Source: RGIG8497 sp045593265
Lineage (GTDB): Bacteria > Bacillota > Clostridia > RGIG6154
Direction: 5' to 3'
DNA: 64,000 nucleotides
NCBI GenBank assembly: GCA_045593265.1
Contig: JAZNWH010000131.1
Span: 23,990 to 87,989 of the forward strand
The notes below the pieces were generated by a model that was not told where the DNA came from, did no database searches, and saw nothing but the letters and a program-made list of their open reading frames with translations. The position numbers and the translations under genes are program-made. The number at the start of each line of letters is the position of its first letter. Position 1 is the first letter of the stretch. Shown here in pieces: positions 10,801 to 18,623 of this stretch.

Positions 10801-11913
10801 TCTTTAATTCTGGGAGAAGAATTAATTGATAAATACATAAAGTTTTCTGTAACACCTGTGGCTGATGCTGAGCCTTACAAAGGCACAGAAACATTCAGTA
10901 ATTCTGTTATGGGACCTGTAGCACCTGTCGCAACTAATGTTTCAATTACAGCAAATGGTGCCAGATTATCAGGTAATTATAAGTATTATCATAAATATAA
11001 TGCAAGAGAAAAAGAGTCTCTTTATAAGTGGACAGTTGATGGAACAGTGGTTTCTACAACGACAAATTATACTGTGAATTTTACGGGAACAAAGGTTGTA
11101 ACATTTACAGTAACGCCTGTTGGCGATACAAATCCATCGACAGGTAATCCTGTAAGTGTTTCTGTGGTTATAACAGGAACAAGTGATAGTGTAGGTGGCG
11201 GCAGTTCCACAGGCGGCGGAAGCTATGTCGGCGGCGGTGGTGCCTCTGGCGGAGGAACATCTTCCGGTTCATCACCATCAGGCGGAGAAGTTGTTTCAGG
11301 TATTGTAAGCATCAATAAAATGGAATATGAGCAGGAACTGCCCAAAGATGAAAACAAAGAAAACCAAAGCCAAACGAGTGATATTAACGGACATTGGGGA
11401 GAAGAATACATAAAAACAATGGAATCTCGCGGAGTAATGTCCAAAGATGAAAGCGGTAAATACAATCCTGATGAGCTTGTTACAAGAGAATCTATGCTCA
11501 CATATCTTTTCAAGACCTTAAAGCTTGAATCAACTGATTATTCGGGAATGTTTGAAGATGTTAACGATGGTGAATTTGCTGGTATGCTTCAAACTATGGT
11601 GGATAATGGTACTATTTCAGTTGATACAACCTTTAGACCCAATGACAGCATTTCCCGTGAAGAAATGTGTAAAATACTTTACATTTCGTTACAAAATGCA
11701 GGTAAACTCGGCAATGTTGAAGAAGGAAAAATAAATTCACTTGCAGATTTCGGAGAAATTTCCGATTGGGCAGTAAAATATGTAAATGCAATGTATGGTA
11801 CAAAAATGATGATTGGTGTATCGGAAGAACGTTTTGCACCAAAGGAAAATTTAACAAAGGCACAGGCTGCTACATTGCTTACAAGGATAATATCGTTAGT
11901 AGAGGGGGAGTAA
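7840..11913 (+). CDS. SLH-anchored multidomain surface protein with jelly-roll, Ig-like and CBM4/9-like domains
   Basis: A 1357-residue exported protein with a signal peptide (residues 1-29). Residues ~35-255 are the same jelly-roll module as in the preceding giant protein (YMIINDNF, GTGRAFLK, WNFNWGSL, INGW). Ig-like domains follow, then a CBM4/9-like sandwich (about 552-715, from NLFVNGDAEDG) and three Ig-like repeats of the type YKFEDYN..-TFKWY-..-GQTG. A Gly/Ser-rich linker (about 1117-1150) leads to three SLH repeats (near 1182, 1234 and 1307) with TRES, SREE and TKAQ at the TRAE position. SLH triplets bind secondary cell-wall polymer, so this is the wall anchor of the cassette. A strong AAGGAGGG site lies 37 bases after the upstream gene, and the next gene starts 3 bases after the stop. 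Its paralog is at 47167. Confidence 0.88.
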   Translation: MDLKKLTAVLCTITLIFSLISIPAFVGEAAEAKYMIINDNFGENDLCGWERNALSTCRNFATISTEEIGGGNYALTYESVQSSALPTKSDWYGEYLQKELSDGGLEFTEGINTVIKTRIKTKGTGRAFLKINAPLMNSTDPWNFNWGSLFSNEEGSFYAINGWPGNTYPTTTAGISGLSDKWCVVMVTIHGNTKTATFEITPEGGETTTYSNLNIDYPDVANMEEDFLKKLVFRLRAAEKLYVDYIQVWQEGIKVTEATAVAGLDNVDVSLTSNAKLKDLVKDYIDLYNSDGSTKIETVKSFDADTNVLKLVCESGLVTGETYKVKIDTDALFTDLLYKWEADSELTVQAPEAAVFNLGIEGELVPNTNLEAVYDLVPNGALEDISEFIWYTVNENGEKTEISGQTGKYFPVTTDYVDSTITYSMVPKCIADGETKTGVLMDCQKNVKPLSAPVITNPKFAPENPIVGYSLSASYDYFDADGDGEDGSLITWYKSDAFDGSFEEFATGKTIEVTEKGMYYQYTVIPKNGALFREEGEMVTSPVSARSNDIIEATNLFVNGDAEDGIIAPWDLTKKTDDYNGLSLVEDSNGIYDGNYAFRMHPRVVNGNTFWQEVTLGAGKTYIVSAMIKSTSVDTWNKLEGYVMSSNSTNYTKPYRMAERTDVSDEWTRVSLTLNSSVEEKYKIGWLSFEDAYGADAYIDDMYVGELMISDILTNKIKQVTIPKQGKDPIKVSVLTTENGKILNQFGETDGLIDQKATVSVPADIKGVTVKDNVLYVDSNAVTGKVNVMVKCVPDYNLPGEEGNIIAVTPAQSEFVKTIEIELVAHDDKTPYAQNVDANGTVALGNTLTGYYDFYQVDNETDASTVRWLYSDSADGTYYEIPGATGMTYTVTSDYADKFIKFAVTPKTQTGLMGTEVMSDVLVKPTAPVAKEISVSGDFKVGGTVTGTYKFEDYNRDNENEALTTFKWYVADSEYGQYNEIPGQTGTSLILGEELIDKYIKFSVTPVADAEPYKGTETFSNSVMGPVAPVATNVSITANGARLSGNYKYYHKYNAREKESLYKWTVDGTVVSTTTNYTVNFTGTKVVTFTVTPVGDTNPSTGNPVSVSVVITGTSDSVGGGSSTGGGSYVGGGGASGGGTSSGSSPSGGEVVSGIVSINKMEYEQELPKDENKENQSQTSDINGHWGEEYIKTMESRGVMSKDESGKYNPDELVTRESMLTYLFKTLKLESTDYSGMFEDVNDGEFAGMLQTMVDNGTISVDTTFRPNDSISREEMCKILYISLQNAGKLGNVEEGKINSLADFGEISDWAVKYVNAMYGTKMMIGVSEERFAPKENLTKAQAATLLTRIISLVEGE

Positions 11914-11916
11914 CAG

Positions 11917-14610
11917 ATGAAAAACTTTAAAAAACTTTTAAGTATAATACTTGCGTTGCTTACGGTCGTATCTGCTGTTCCTGTTTCTGCGGTGTACGAT
12001 ATGGCTACAGAGGAATTTATTGATGATATTTTCAGATTTGATGTAGGAGAATTTGTTCAGGATATCGAAAGTGTTACAGATGATCCCGATGTTAAAAGAA
12101 TGGAATTTTTAACTACATTAGGCATATGGGATGATGCGACAAAGTCAAAATCAGCTCTTATTACTATGAGTGAATATGCAACTATTATGTCAAGATTAAG
12201 ACTTGGCGGACAGAATGCATTTGTTGGTGTTTATGAAAAGAATAATGATACATCAAATGTAACCTACGGTGTTGTTCTTGAGGGATTGCTGCAGACACTT
12301 GGTTATCACTATCAGTGTAAGCAATATGGCGATGATGAAAAGTCTTTACTTATTGTTGCCACAGAAATAGGTCTTATTTCAGGAGATGTGCAGAATATAA
12401 ATTCTTTTGTAAACCGTAATACTTTTGCTAAAATGATTGAAAGGGCATTAAGCATTGATTTGTGTGTGGCTGAATATACCGATTACGGTATCAGTTATGT
12501 TGTCTCTGACGGTAAAACAATTCTCAGCACAGTACATAATATTCATGAATTAAGTGGTTTTGTTAACGCAATTTATGGTCTTAATGTATATGGCGGTGCA
12601 GGTCTGCGAAAAGGTTATTTTGAAATCGACAGAACAGAGATTAATGCACAGGGACTTGATATAACACAATATTTGGGTACACGCGTTAAAGCTTATGCAA
12701 AAACAGATGAAATTTCTAAAGAATATAAGCTCATATATATTGCACCTGATTCCGATAATGAAGCTTTGACAATTGATTTTAAAAACATTACTGATATTAC
12801 AGGAAACACAATCGCTTATATTAATGAAGATGGTACGGAAGATGAAATAAGAGTTGACAATTACAACTATATTATTGAAAACGGAAAAGATATCGGAAGT
12901 CTCTCTCAGATGTGTGATTTCAGCGAAAACGAAGGAAAAATTGTTTTCGTAGCATCAGAAAAAGGCGGTAGCTTTGATACTGCGGTTATTTACAGATACG
13001 AATATTTTGTAACTGATTATATTGACACATATGAAAAACGAATCGGACTCAAGTTTGGTATGAAGCACCAAAATGATACATATATACCTGTCAACGAAAT
13101 GGGTATTAACCGTATAATTATTGAAGGTGAAGAAACTGATTATACAAGCATCAAATCTAATCAGGCAATACGTGTTTTTTCTTGTGAAGATACAAATTAT
13201 CTTGAAATTATAGTGTCGGAAGATAAAATTGTAGAGGGCATTATATCAGGTATGTACGAGGATATACTTGAGGTTAATAATCAGAAATACAGAATTTCAA
13301 AGAACCTTTCTAAGCGCATATCAGATTCCGAAACTTCAGGTGAGGAAGAATATACTAAAATTAAGATGCCTGAATTTGGTGTTAATGTAAGACTTTTCGT
13401 ATATGGGGATGTTATTACGGGATATACAGCTAATGACGGTTATATGCATGCGTACCTTAAAGGCATTAAAAAAGCCAGAACAAGTCTTGACCCTGAGCTG
13501 ACTTTAAGACTTTACACACAGAATGGGGAATGGCTTGATGCACCATTTGCTGATAAAGTAACTATTGATACTGTTTCGGGATATTCAAAATCTGACATTT
13601 CCCAGTGGCTCAACGAGCAGTATGATGAAAGTAATACTAATACAGATATTATTATTGACGAGCTTGTAAGAGTCAAGTTAAACGGTGAAAACAAAATTTT
13701 TGCTCTTGATACCGTAATCGAAACAGGAATAGAAACGGACACCTATGATGATATAAGTCATGCTTCTGATTACGAAGGTGGAAGAGTTACTGCAAGACCG
13801 GGCTTCCATAGATGGGAAATCGGACAGGAGAGATATAAATTTGATAAAACCGCTCCCGTGTTTGTTGTACCTGAAGACAGAAGCAAGGAAGATAAATACA
13901 GAGCAGTTAATCCTACTGCCCTGAGTAATGCTGTAAGCTATGATATGATATGTTACAGTCCTAATGAATTTCTGCATTTAGGTGCAGTTATAGTTATCGG
14001 TGATCTCGAAGGTACTTCTGCAAGCAAGGGTGAACCGGGAATTATGTATGTAGAAAACATTAGAAATATAGTGATTGATGCAGAAAATTTTGAGTATGGA
14101 TACAGAGTTATTGGTACAAATTTTGTTGCAAGTTCCAATCCTGGTGTAGGAGCTTGTAAGGAGGTTTCCTATACCATAACAAAGGAACGCTATGATAAAG
14201 CAGTAGCTGAGGGTAATGGTTTTGTTGTCGGCGATGTTATCAAACTTGACAATGTTTCAAAAAACGAAATTATCAGTTGGTCGTTCTTTGCTGAAATTGA
14301 AAGAAGCAGTTCAAAAATTACAGGTACTACCTGGAATGTTTATGATTACGGAACTCTTAATGGCGTTGAAAATTGTAAGGTTTATTTAGGAAAAGTCGAA
14401 AGAGTTGATGTAGACAATGTGTTATTGCTTATTGATTGCGGTGCAGGAGGAAAAATAGTAGTAAAACCAAGAGCTAAAGCTATAATTGATGGAAATACAA
14501 AAAAAGCAACAAATATAGAAATCGGAGATTTTCACGAAAATGATATAGTATTTGCATTTGGTGTTGGTGCTCATGTAAATGTTGTGTTTAAGACAGTAAA
14601 TATTGAATAA
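11917..14610 (+). CDS. Secreted SLH-like partner protein of unknown function, copy 1
   Basis: An 897-residue protein with a signal peptide (residues 1-26). The N-terminal ~190 residues hold two degenerate SLH-like repeats: one around LTTLGIWDD..TMSEYATIMSRL, one ending NRNTFAKMIERAL. The rest is beta-rich with small-barrel-like segments (for example ISGMYEDILEVNNQKYRI) and matches no catalytic family I know. Only 3 bases separate it from the SLH protein upstream, so the two are translationally coupled. The same pair recurs at 47167/51228 with the same coupling, which argues that the two proteins work together at the cell surface in roughly equal amounts. Whether the degenerate SLH repeats still bind wall polymer cannot be told from sequence. 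Confidence 0.8.
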   Translation: MKNFKKLLSIILALLTVVSAVPVSAVYDMATEEFIDDIFRFDVGEFVQDIESVTDDPDVKRMEFLTTLGIWDDATKSKSALITMSEYATIMSRLRLGGQNAFVGVYEKNNDTSNVTYGVVLEGLLQTLGYHYQCKQYGDDEKSLLIVATEIGLISGDVQNINSFVNRNTFAKMIERALSIDLCVAEYTDYGISYVVSDGKTILSTVHNIHELSGFVNAIYGLNVYGGAGLRKGYFEIDRTEINAQGLDITQYLGTRVKAYAKTDEISKEYKLIYIAPDSDNEALTIDFKNITDITGNTIAYINEDGTEDEIRVDNYNYIIENGKDIGSLSQMCDFSENEGKIVFVASEKGGSFDTAVIYRYEYFVTDYIDTYEKRIGLKFGMKHQNDTYIPVNEMGINRIIIEGEETDYTSIKSNQAIRVFSCEDTNYLEIIVSEDKIVEGIISGMYEDILEVNNQKYRISKNLSKRISDSETSGEEEYTKIKMPEFGVNVRLFVYGDVITGYTANDGYMHAYLKGIKKARTSLDPELTLRLYTQNGEWLDAPFADKVTIDTVSGYSKSDISQWLNEQYDESNTNTDIIIDELVRVKLNGENKIFALDTVIETGIETDTYDDISHASDYEGGRVTARPGFHRWEIGQERYKFDKTAPVFVVPEDRSKEDKYRAVNPTALSNAVSYDMICYSPNEFLHLGAVIVIGDLEGTSASKGEPGIMYVENIRNIVIDAENFEYGYRVIGTNFVASSNPGVGACKEVSYTITKERYDKAVAEGNGFVVGDVIKLDNVSKNEIISWSFFAEIERSSSKITGTTWNVYDYGTLNGVENCKVYLGKVERVDVDNVLLLIDCGAGGKIVVKPRAKAIIDGNTKKATNIEIGDFHENDIVFAFGVGAHVNVVFKTVNIE

Positions 14611-14614
14611 AAAA

Positions 14615-14639
14615 AGGCTTCGGCAAAATGCCGAAGCCT
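14615..14639. terminator. Perfect 11-bp hairpin after surface cassette copy 1
   Basis: AGGCTTCGGCA and TGCCGAAGCCT pair perfectly around an AAA loop 4 bases after the stop of the 897-residue gene. The A-run on the left becomes a T tail only on the minus strand; on the plus strand the T tail is missing, so plus-strand termination may be partial and the GH20 gene 38 bases downstream may be read through. Confidence 0.6.
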
Positions 14640-14677
14640 GAGTGCTGAATGAATAATCATAAAAAATGGAGTTAGAC

Positions 14678-16399
14678 ATGGAAAATATTAATTTAAAACT
14701 GATTCCTCAACCTAAAGAAGTTAAATTAACAGATTCAATTTTAAATGATTCTGGTATAAGAATATTAACTGAAATATGTGATGAGCGAATTAATACGATG
14801 CTTAGGAAACTGCCTTTGTCAGATGATGGTGTAGGTTTGAAAATCAAAATTAAAGATACAAATTCTGAAAGCTACACTCTTAAAATAACAAAGGATGAAA
14901 TTTTGATTGACGCTGACGGAATTAAAGGTGCATTTTATGCAGTACAGACACTTCGACAAGTTTATAACAACGGAATAGTTCCATGTTGTGAGATATACGA
15001 TAAACCTGATTTTGAGTACAGAGGTGCTTACCTTGATATAACAAGAGGTAAAGTTCCTACACTCGAAACAATAAAAAAGTTTATCGATAAAATAGCTTAT
15101 TACAAAATGAATTCTTTGCAGCTTTATGTAGAACATACATATGAATTTAAGGAATATGCAGATAATTTAGAAAGAACAGGATATATAACATCCGAAGAAT
15201 TAAAAGAAATTGATGCATACTGCAAAGAAAACTTTATTGAATTTATACCCTCCCTTTCAACATTCGGACATTTGTATGAGCTTCTGCAGAAGGACAGGTA
15301 TAAGCATTTACGTATGCTTGACGATTACAAGCCTGAGCATCATATGTGGCTTGAAAGGCAGAGTCATCACACAATTGACCCACGTAATCCGGAAAGCTTT
15401 GAATTAATAAAGAGCTTAATAGACCAGTACAGCCCCAATTTTACTTCACAATGGTTTAACATATGCTGTGATGAAACCTTTGATTTAACGAGAAATCCAC
15501 AGCTCGAGAATGAAGATACAGGTGCACAGTATGTTGCTTTCATTTCAAAGCTTGTTGACTATTTGAGTAAAAAGGGCAAGAGATGTATGATGTGGGGGGA
15601 TGTTTTGTTAAATCATCCCGATAAAATCGATGAAGTCCCCAAAGATGTGGTATTTCTTAATTGGTTTTACAGAGAAAATCCCAAAACGGAGCAGGTTGAA
15701 AAATTCTACACTGCAGGAAGAAATCAAATTTTATGTGTGGGAACCTCGAATTGGGCAAGGTATTGCGAAAATATTGATATTGCCTTGCTTAATATAGAAA
15801 ATATGACACGTCTTGGTTATCGATTCGGTGCAAAGGGGACACTTACTTCACTGTGGGGTGATTACGGAAATACTGCAAGTATTGCTCTTTCTGAATGTTC
15901 CTTTGCGTATGGTGCGGACAGAGTATGGAATATAGATGTACAAAAGGAAGATATCTTCAGTAAAGTTGATAGGCTTGTTTATAAAGCGGAAGGCTTATCT
16001 AATTATGCTAAAGAACTTTCAAAATTCCAGACCGAATTACCATGGATAGGTATAATACTTCTTTATGAAGACAGATGTATGGGAATTAAACATGATTTCC
16101 CTTATTATGCTGAGCATATAATGTTACCATTCATAGCGAAATGCAAGGATTACATAGCAAGGCTTGAAAAAGAGCCTTATGACAATGAGCATAAAAAAGA
16201 AATGCTTGTTGTTGCAGAAGGGTTTATAGTTATGGCTGAAATAGCTACCATTCAGAACGGAACTAAGCTTAAAAGAAGCACTGACACATCTCTGTGGATG
16301 AAAAAGTACAGAGATTTGTGGTTGTCAAATAACAAAGAAAGCGAGCTTAAAGAGATTGAAAATATCTTCAATTCATTGGAGATAAAGGGAGAAGCATAA
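14678..16399 (+). CDS. GH20-family beta-N-acetylhexosaminidase
   Basis: A 573-residue protein without a signal peptide, so cytoplasmic. I start it at the ATG at 14678, six bases after GGAG, not at 14666, which lies on the ribosome site. The N-terminal ~110 residues match the GH20b-type domain (ADGIKGAFYAVQTLRQV). The barrel begins at FEYRGAYLDITRGKVP, and the catalytic Asp-Glu pair of GH20 is visible in NICCDETFD (residues 265-266). GH20 enzymes remove terminal GlcNAc or GalNAc by substrate-assisted catalysis. It overlaps the next gene by one base. The intracellular location implies uptake of HexNAc-containing oligosaccharides. The exact linkage is not predictable. Confidence 0.88.
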   Translation: MENINLKLIPQPKEVKLTDSILNDSGIRILTEICDERINTMLRKLPLSDDGVGLKIKIKDTNSESYTLKITKDEILIDADGIKGAFYAVQTLRQVYNNGIVPCCEIYDKPDFEYRGAYLDITRGKVPTLETIKKFIDKIAYYKMNSLQLYVEHTYEFKEYADNLERTGYITSEELKEIDAYCKENFIEFIPSLSTFGHLYELLQKDRYKHLRMLDDYKPEHHMWLERQSHHTIDPRNPESFELIKSLIDQYSPNFTSQWFNICCDETFDLTRNPQLENEDTGAQYVAFISKLVDYLSKKGKRCMMWGDVLLNHPDKIDEVPKDVVFLNWFYRENPKTEQVEKFYTAGRNQILCVGTSNWARYCENIDIALLNIENMTRLGYRFGAKGTLTSLWGDYGNTASIALSECSFAYGADRVWNIDVQKEDIFSKVDRLVYKAEGLSNYAKELSKFQTELPWIGIILLYEDRCMGIKHDFPYYAEHIMLPFIAKCKDYIARLEKEPYDNEHKKEMLVVAEGFIVMAEIATIQNGTKLKRSTDTSLWMKKYRDLWLSNNKESELKEIENIFNSLEIKGEA

Positions 16400-17301
16400 T
16401 GAGAGAGTATATAATCAGCTTTTTTGATGAATTTGATTTTCCAACCGAGGCAAGGGAAGATTTGCTTGCAAATTACGATATTATCTGGGAAAATGATAAT
16501 GTCCGCAAGGTGTTTGAAGCTTATATAAAGGAATATGAGGCGGAGAATAAGCTTGACTGGAACAAATCGACAGATGATGTTGTAGAAGCGGCAGGATCGC
16601 TTGGAGTTCACGAATACAGCGCACATCTTATATTTTTAATATGTCTTACAAAGCACGCAAAGCAGTTATATGAAGAAAAGGGATATTCTTATGAGATGTA
16701 TAAGAATACCTTTAATGATATAAGATGCAAGCTTTTTGAATGTCATAATGTACATTCTGTATGGGGTAATGAGCTTCTTCGTATATGGTACGGCAGATTT
16801 TTTGAACTCGATTTGTTTGGCTTGGGAAGATTTCAGTTTGAAAAACGTGAATTTTACAATCCTTCTGGTGAAGATTATAAAAAAGGCTCAAAGTGTATCA
16901 AACAGGGTGATTTAGTAATAAACATACATATTCCGTCAGACGGACGACCTGTTACAAAGGAACTTATAGATGATGCTTTAGCAAGAGGCTACGAGTTTTA
17001 TAAGGATTTATTCGAAGACGGAGTAGTGCCTTTCAATTTGCGTTCATGGTTGCTGTACGAGAGACATAGAGAATTTCTTCCCGAAAAATCAAATATATTG
17101 ACACTTATGGATTATTTTGATATTTATTTCAGCCATGATGATGAAAAGTTTCTTGACTGGTGGCGTATATTCGGTAAGAATTATAACAATAATATTGACG
17201 AAATGCCCACAGACACAAGCCTGCAGCGTGCATATGTAGATTGGGTTAAAAAAGGCAATTTTCCAGGTCATGGCCATGGAATATTGCTGTATGAAAAATA
17301 A
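16399..17301 (+). CDS. Acyltransferase-domain (GNAT-like, NAT_N/GNAT_C type) protein
   Basis: A 300-residue soluble protein whose ATG overlaps the stop of the GH20 gene (TAATG), so the two are translationally coupled. The sequence (LGVHEYSAHLIFLIC, DIRCKLFECHNVHSVWG, GLGRFQFE, GDLVINIHIPSDGRP) matches the clostridial family annotated as acyltransferase with NAT_N and GNAT_C domains, formerly a DUF. No member with a proven reaction is known to me. Coupling to a hexosaminidase suggests acylation or handling of an amino sugar, but this is inference. The family is recognised from remembered sequence pattern, not a search. Confidence 0.65.
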   Translation: MREYIISFFDEFDFPTEAREDLLANYDIIWENDNVRKVFEAYIKEYEAENKLDWNKSTDDVVEAAGSLGVHEYSAHLIFLICLTKHAKQLYEEKGYSYEMYKNTFNDIRCKLFECHNVHSVWGNELLRIWYGRFFELDLFGLGRFQFEKREFYNPSGEDYKKGSKCIKQGDLVINIHIPSDGRPVTKELIDDALARGYEFYKDLFEDGVVPFNLRSWLLYERHREFLPEKSNILTLMDYFDIYFSHDDEKFLDWWRIFGKNYNNNIDEMPTDTSLQRAYVDWVKKGNFPGHGHGILLYEK

Positions 17302-17327
17302 CTGAAAATAAAAAAAGATTTATGTTG

Positions 17328-17356
17328 TTGAAAAAATCCCAAGTACGATGTATAAT
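17328..17356 (+). promoter_or_regulatory. Consensus sigma-A promoter of AraC gene
   Basis: TTGAAA (17328-17333), 17 bases, TATAAT (17351-17356), 32 bases before the preferred start of the AraC-type gene. It matches the vegetative consensus closely and separates this gene from the GH20 operon. Confidence 0.75.
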
Positions 17357-17388
17357 GTTATTAACCTAACGCTATGGATGGTGATAAT

Positions 17389-18276
17389 ATGGATATTCTT
17401 ACAAAAGAAAATTTTTTCAGACCAAATGAAAATATACATATACAGTTATCAAATGAATATCCCGATTATATAGGTAAATGGCATACACACAATTACATTG
17501 AAGTAGTTTATATTATTTCTGGAAGTGCAGTTCACGAAATAGACGGAAAAAGATACAATGTCAAACGCGGAGATTTGTGTATAATTAATATGCACACACC
17601 TCATGTTTTCTATATTCACGAGGATTCCAAAGAGACATTTTCCTGTTACGATCTTATGTTTACACCTGAATTTTTCGATGAATCACTGGACGGATATAAG
17701 GCGCTGGAATCTCTTAATAAATCTTATATGTTTTATTCTTTGTTCGGTGAAAGCAGAGAAATTGTTCCTTTTTACAGTGTATCGGAAAGTGATTTTACTA
17801 TGTTTGGTGAATTGTTCAATAAGATTTACCATGAACACCGAAAGCAGGAAAAAGGATATACCGAAATAATCCGTGCATATCTTTTACAATTAATTATAAC
17901 AATATTTCGTATTGACAGCAGGGAAAACGAAAATTCCAAAAAGCATAAAGTAAATCACGTTGTAAGCTATATAAACGATTATATAAATGCAAATTACAGC
18001 CAACATATATCTGTAAATAAGCTTGCAAAAGAGGTGTTTTTGCATCCCGATTATCTTGGACGTATTTTTCGCGAAGCTACCGGAATGAACATAAGTACAA
18101 TGATACAAAAGGTAAGAGTTGAAAATGCCTGTCATTTTCTTTCAACAACCAACCTTAACATTTCGGATATAGCTCATAAGTGTGGCTTTGACGATACAAA
18201 ATTTTTCTATACGGTTTTCAAAAAAAGAATGGGCGTTTTGCCGGGAGAGTACAGAAAAAATATACAGACTAAATAA
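17389..18276 (+). CDS. AraC-family transcriptional regulator with cupin sensor domain
   Basis: A 295-residue cytoplasmic protein. The N-terminal ~100 residues form an AraC-type cupin (WHTHNYIEVVYIISGSAVHEI, GDLCIINMHTPH). The C-terminal ~100 residues hold two helix-turn-helix motifs (ISVNKLAKEVFLHPDYLGRIF and NISDIAHKCGFDDTKFFYTVF). I prefer ATG 17389, preceded by GGTGA, over ATG 17374, which has no purine-rich site. It has its own promoter at 17328 and its own terminator. The neighbour downstream is the creatinase-like/deacetylase/epimerase operon, the likeliest target. The cupin suggests a sugar or sugar-derivative ligand. Confidence 0.85.
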   Translation: MDILTKENFFRPNENIHIQLSNEYPDYIGKWHTHNYIEVVYIISGSAVHEIDGKRYNVKRGDLCIINMHTPHVFYIHEDSKETFSCYDLMFTPEFFDESLDGYKALESLNKSYMFYSLFGESREIVPFYSVSESDFTMFGELFNKIYHEHRKQEKGYTEIIRAYLLQLIITIFRIDSRENENSKKHKVNHVVSYINDYINANYSQHISVNKLAKEVFLHPDYLGRIFREATGMNISTMIQKVRVENACHFLSTTNLNISDIAHKCGFDDTKFFYTVFKKRMGVLPGEYRKNIQTK

Positions 18277-18286
18277 TACAGATAAC

Positions 18287-18328
18287 GACTTTGTTGAAAA
18301 ATTATTTTCAGCAGAGTCTTATTTTTTA
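18287..18328 (+). terminator. Rho-independent terminator after AraC gene
   Basis: GACTTTGTTGAAAA pairs with TTTTCAGCAGAGTC (two G-U pairs) around a short ATTA loop and is followed by a T-rich tract. It lies 10 bases after the AraC stop. Confidence 0.7.
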
Positions 18329-18443
18329 TAAAAATTAAATGTCGGAATATACCATATTTAAGTAGGAATTATCTAAAGACATTTTTTTCTTGTTAAGATA
18401 TACTTAAATTGTAGTAAACTATTTAGTTTAAGAGGAGAGTAAC

Positions 18444-18613
18444 GTGAAAGTTCCTTTCCCGTTATTGCCTCCGGCGGATTTAAAAAGCCCGTGCGAAATT
18501 TTCCTCACACTCGTTCGGGAACGCACATGGGCAAAAAATCTCTTATCATTCCTTGCCATACGGATAAGAGAAATTTTAAAACTATTATTTATGCCGACGT
18601 ATGGCGGCGGAAT
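18444..18613 (+). repeat. Structured insertion-like element between ribosome site and gene start
   Basis: The AT-rich promoter region ends with a good AGAGGAGAG ribosome site (about 18431-18439). Instead of the expected gene start there follow ~170 bases that are visibly more GC-rich and contain nested inverted repeats: GCCCGTGCG with CGCACATGGGC (18487-18532) and CTCTTATC with GATAAGAG (18540-18570). The frame is open with a GTG at 18444, giving a basic peptide extension unlike any M24 N-terminus, and a second ribosome site (GGAGA, 18614) precedes the normal start at 18624. It looks like a small dispersed element that landed just behind the original ribosome site. Its mobility is inferred; no second copy is in the window. 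Confidence 0.45.
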
Positions 18614-18623
18614 GGAGATTTAT

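Noticed and set aside
18444..18623. GTG 18444 as true start of the creatinase-like protein
   Set aside because: The extra 60 residues are basic, unlike family N-termini, and come from a hairpin-bearing segment; ATG 18624 has its own ribosome site. The ribosome site before 18444 keeps some doubt.
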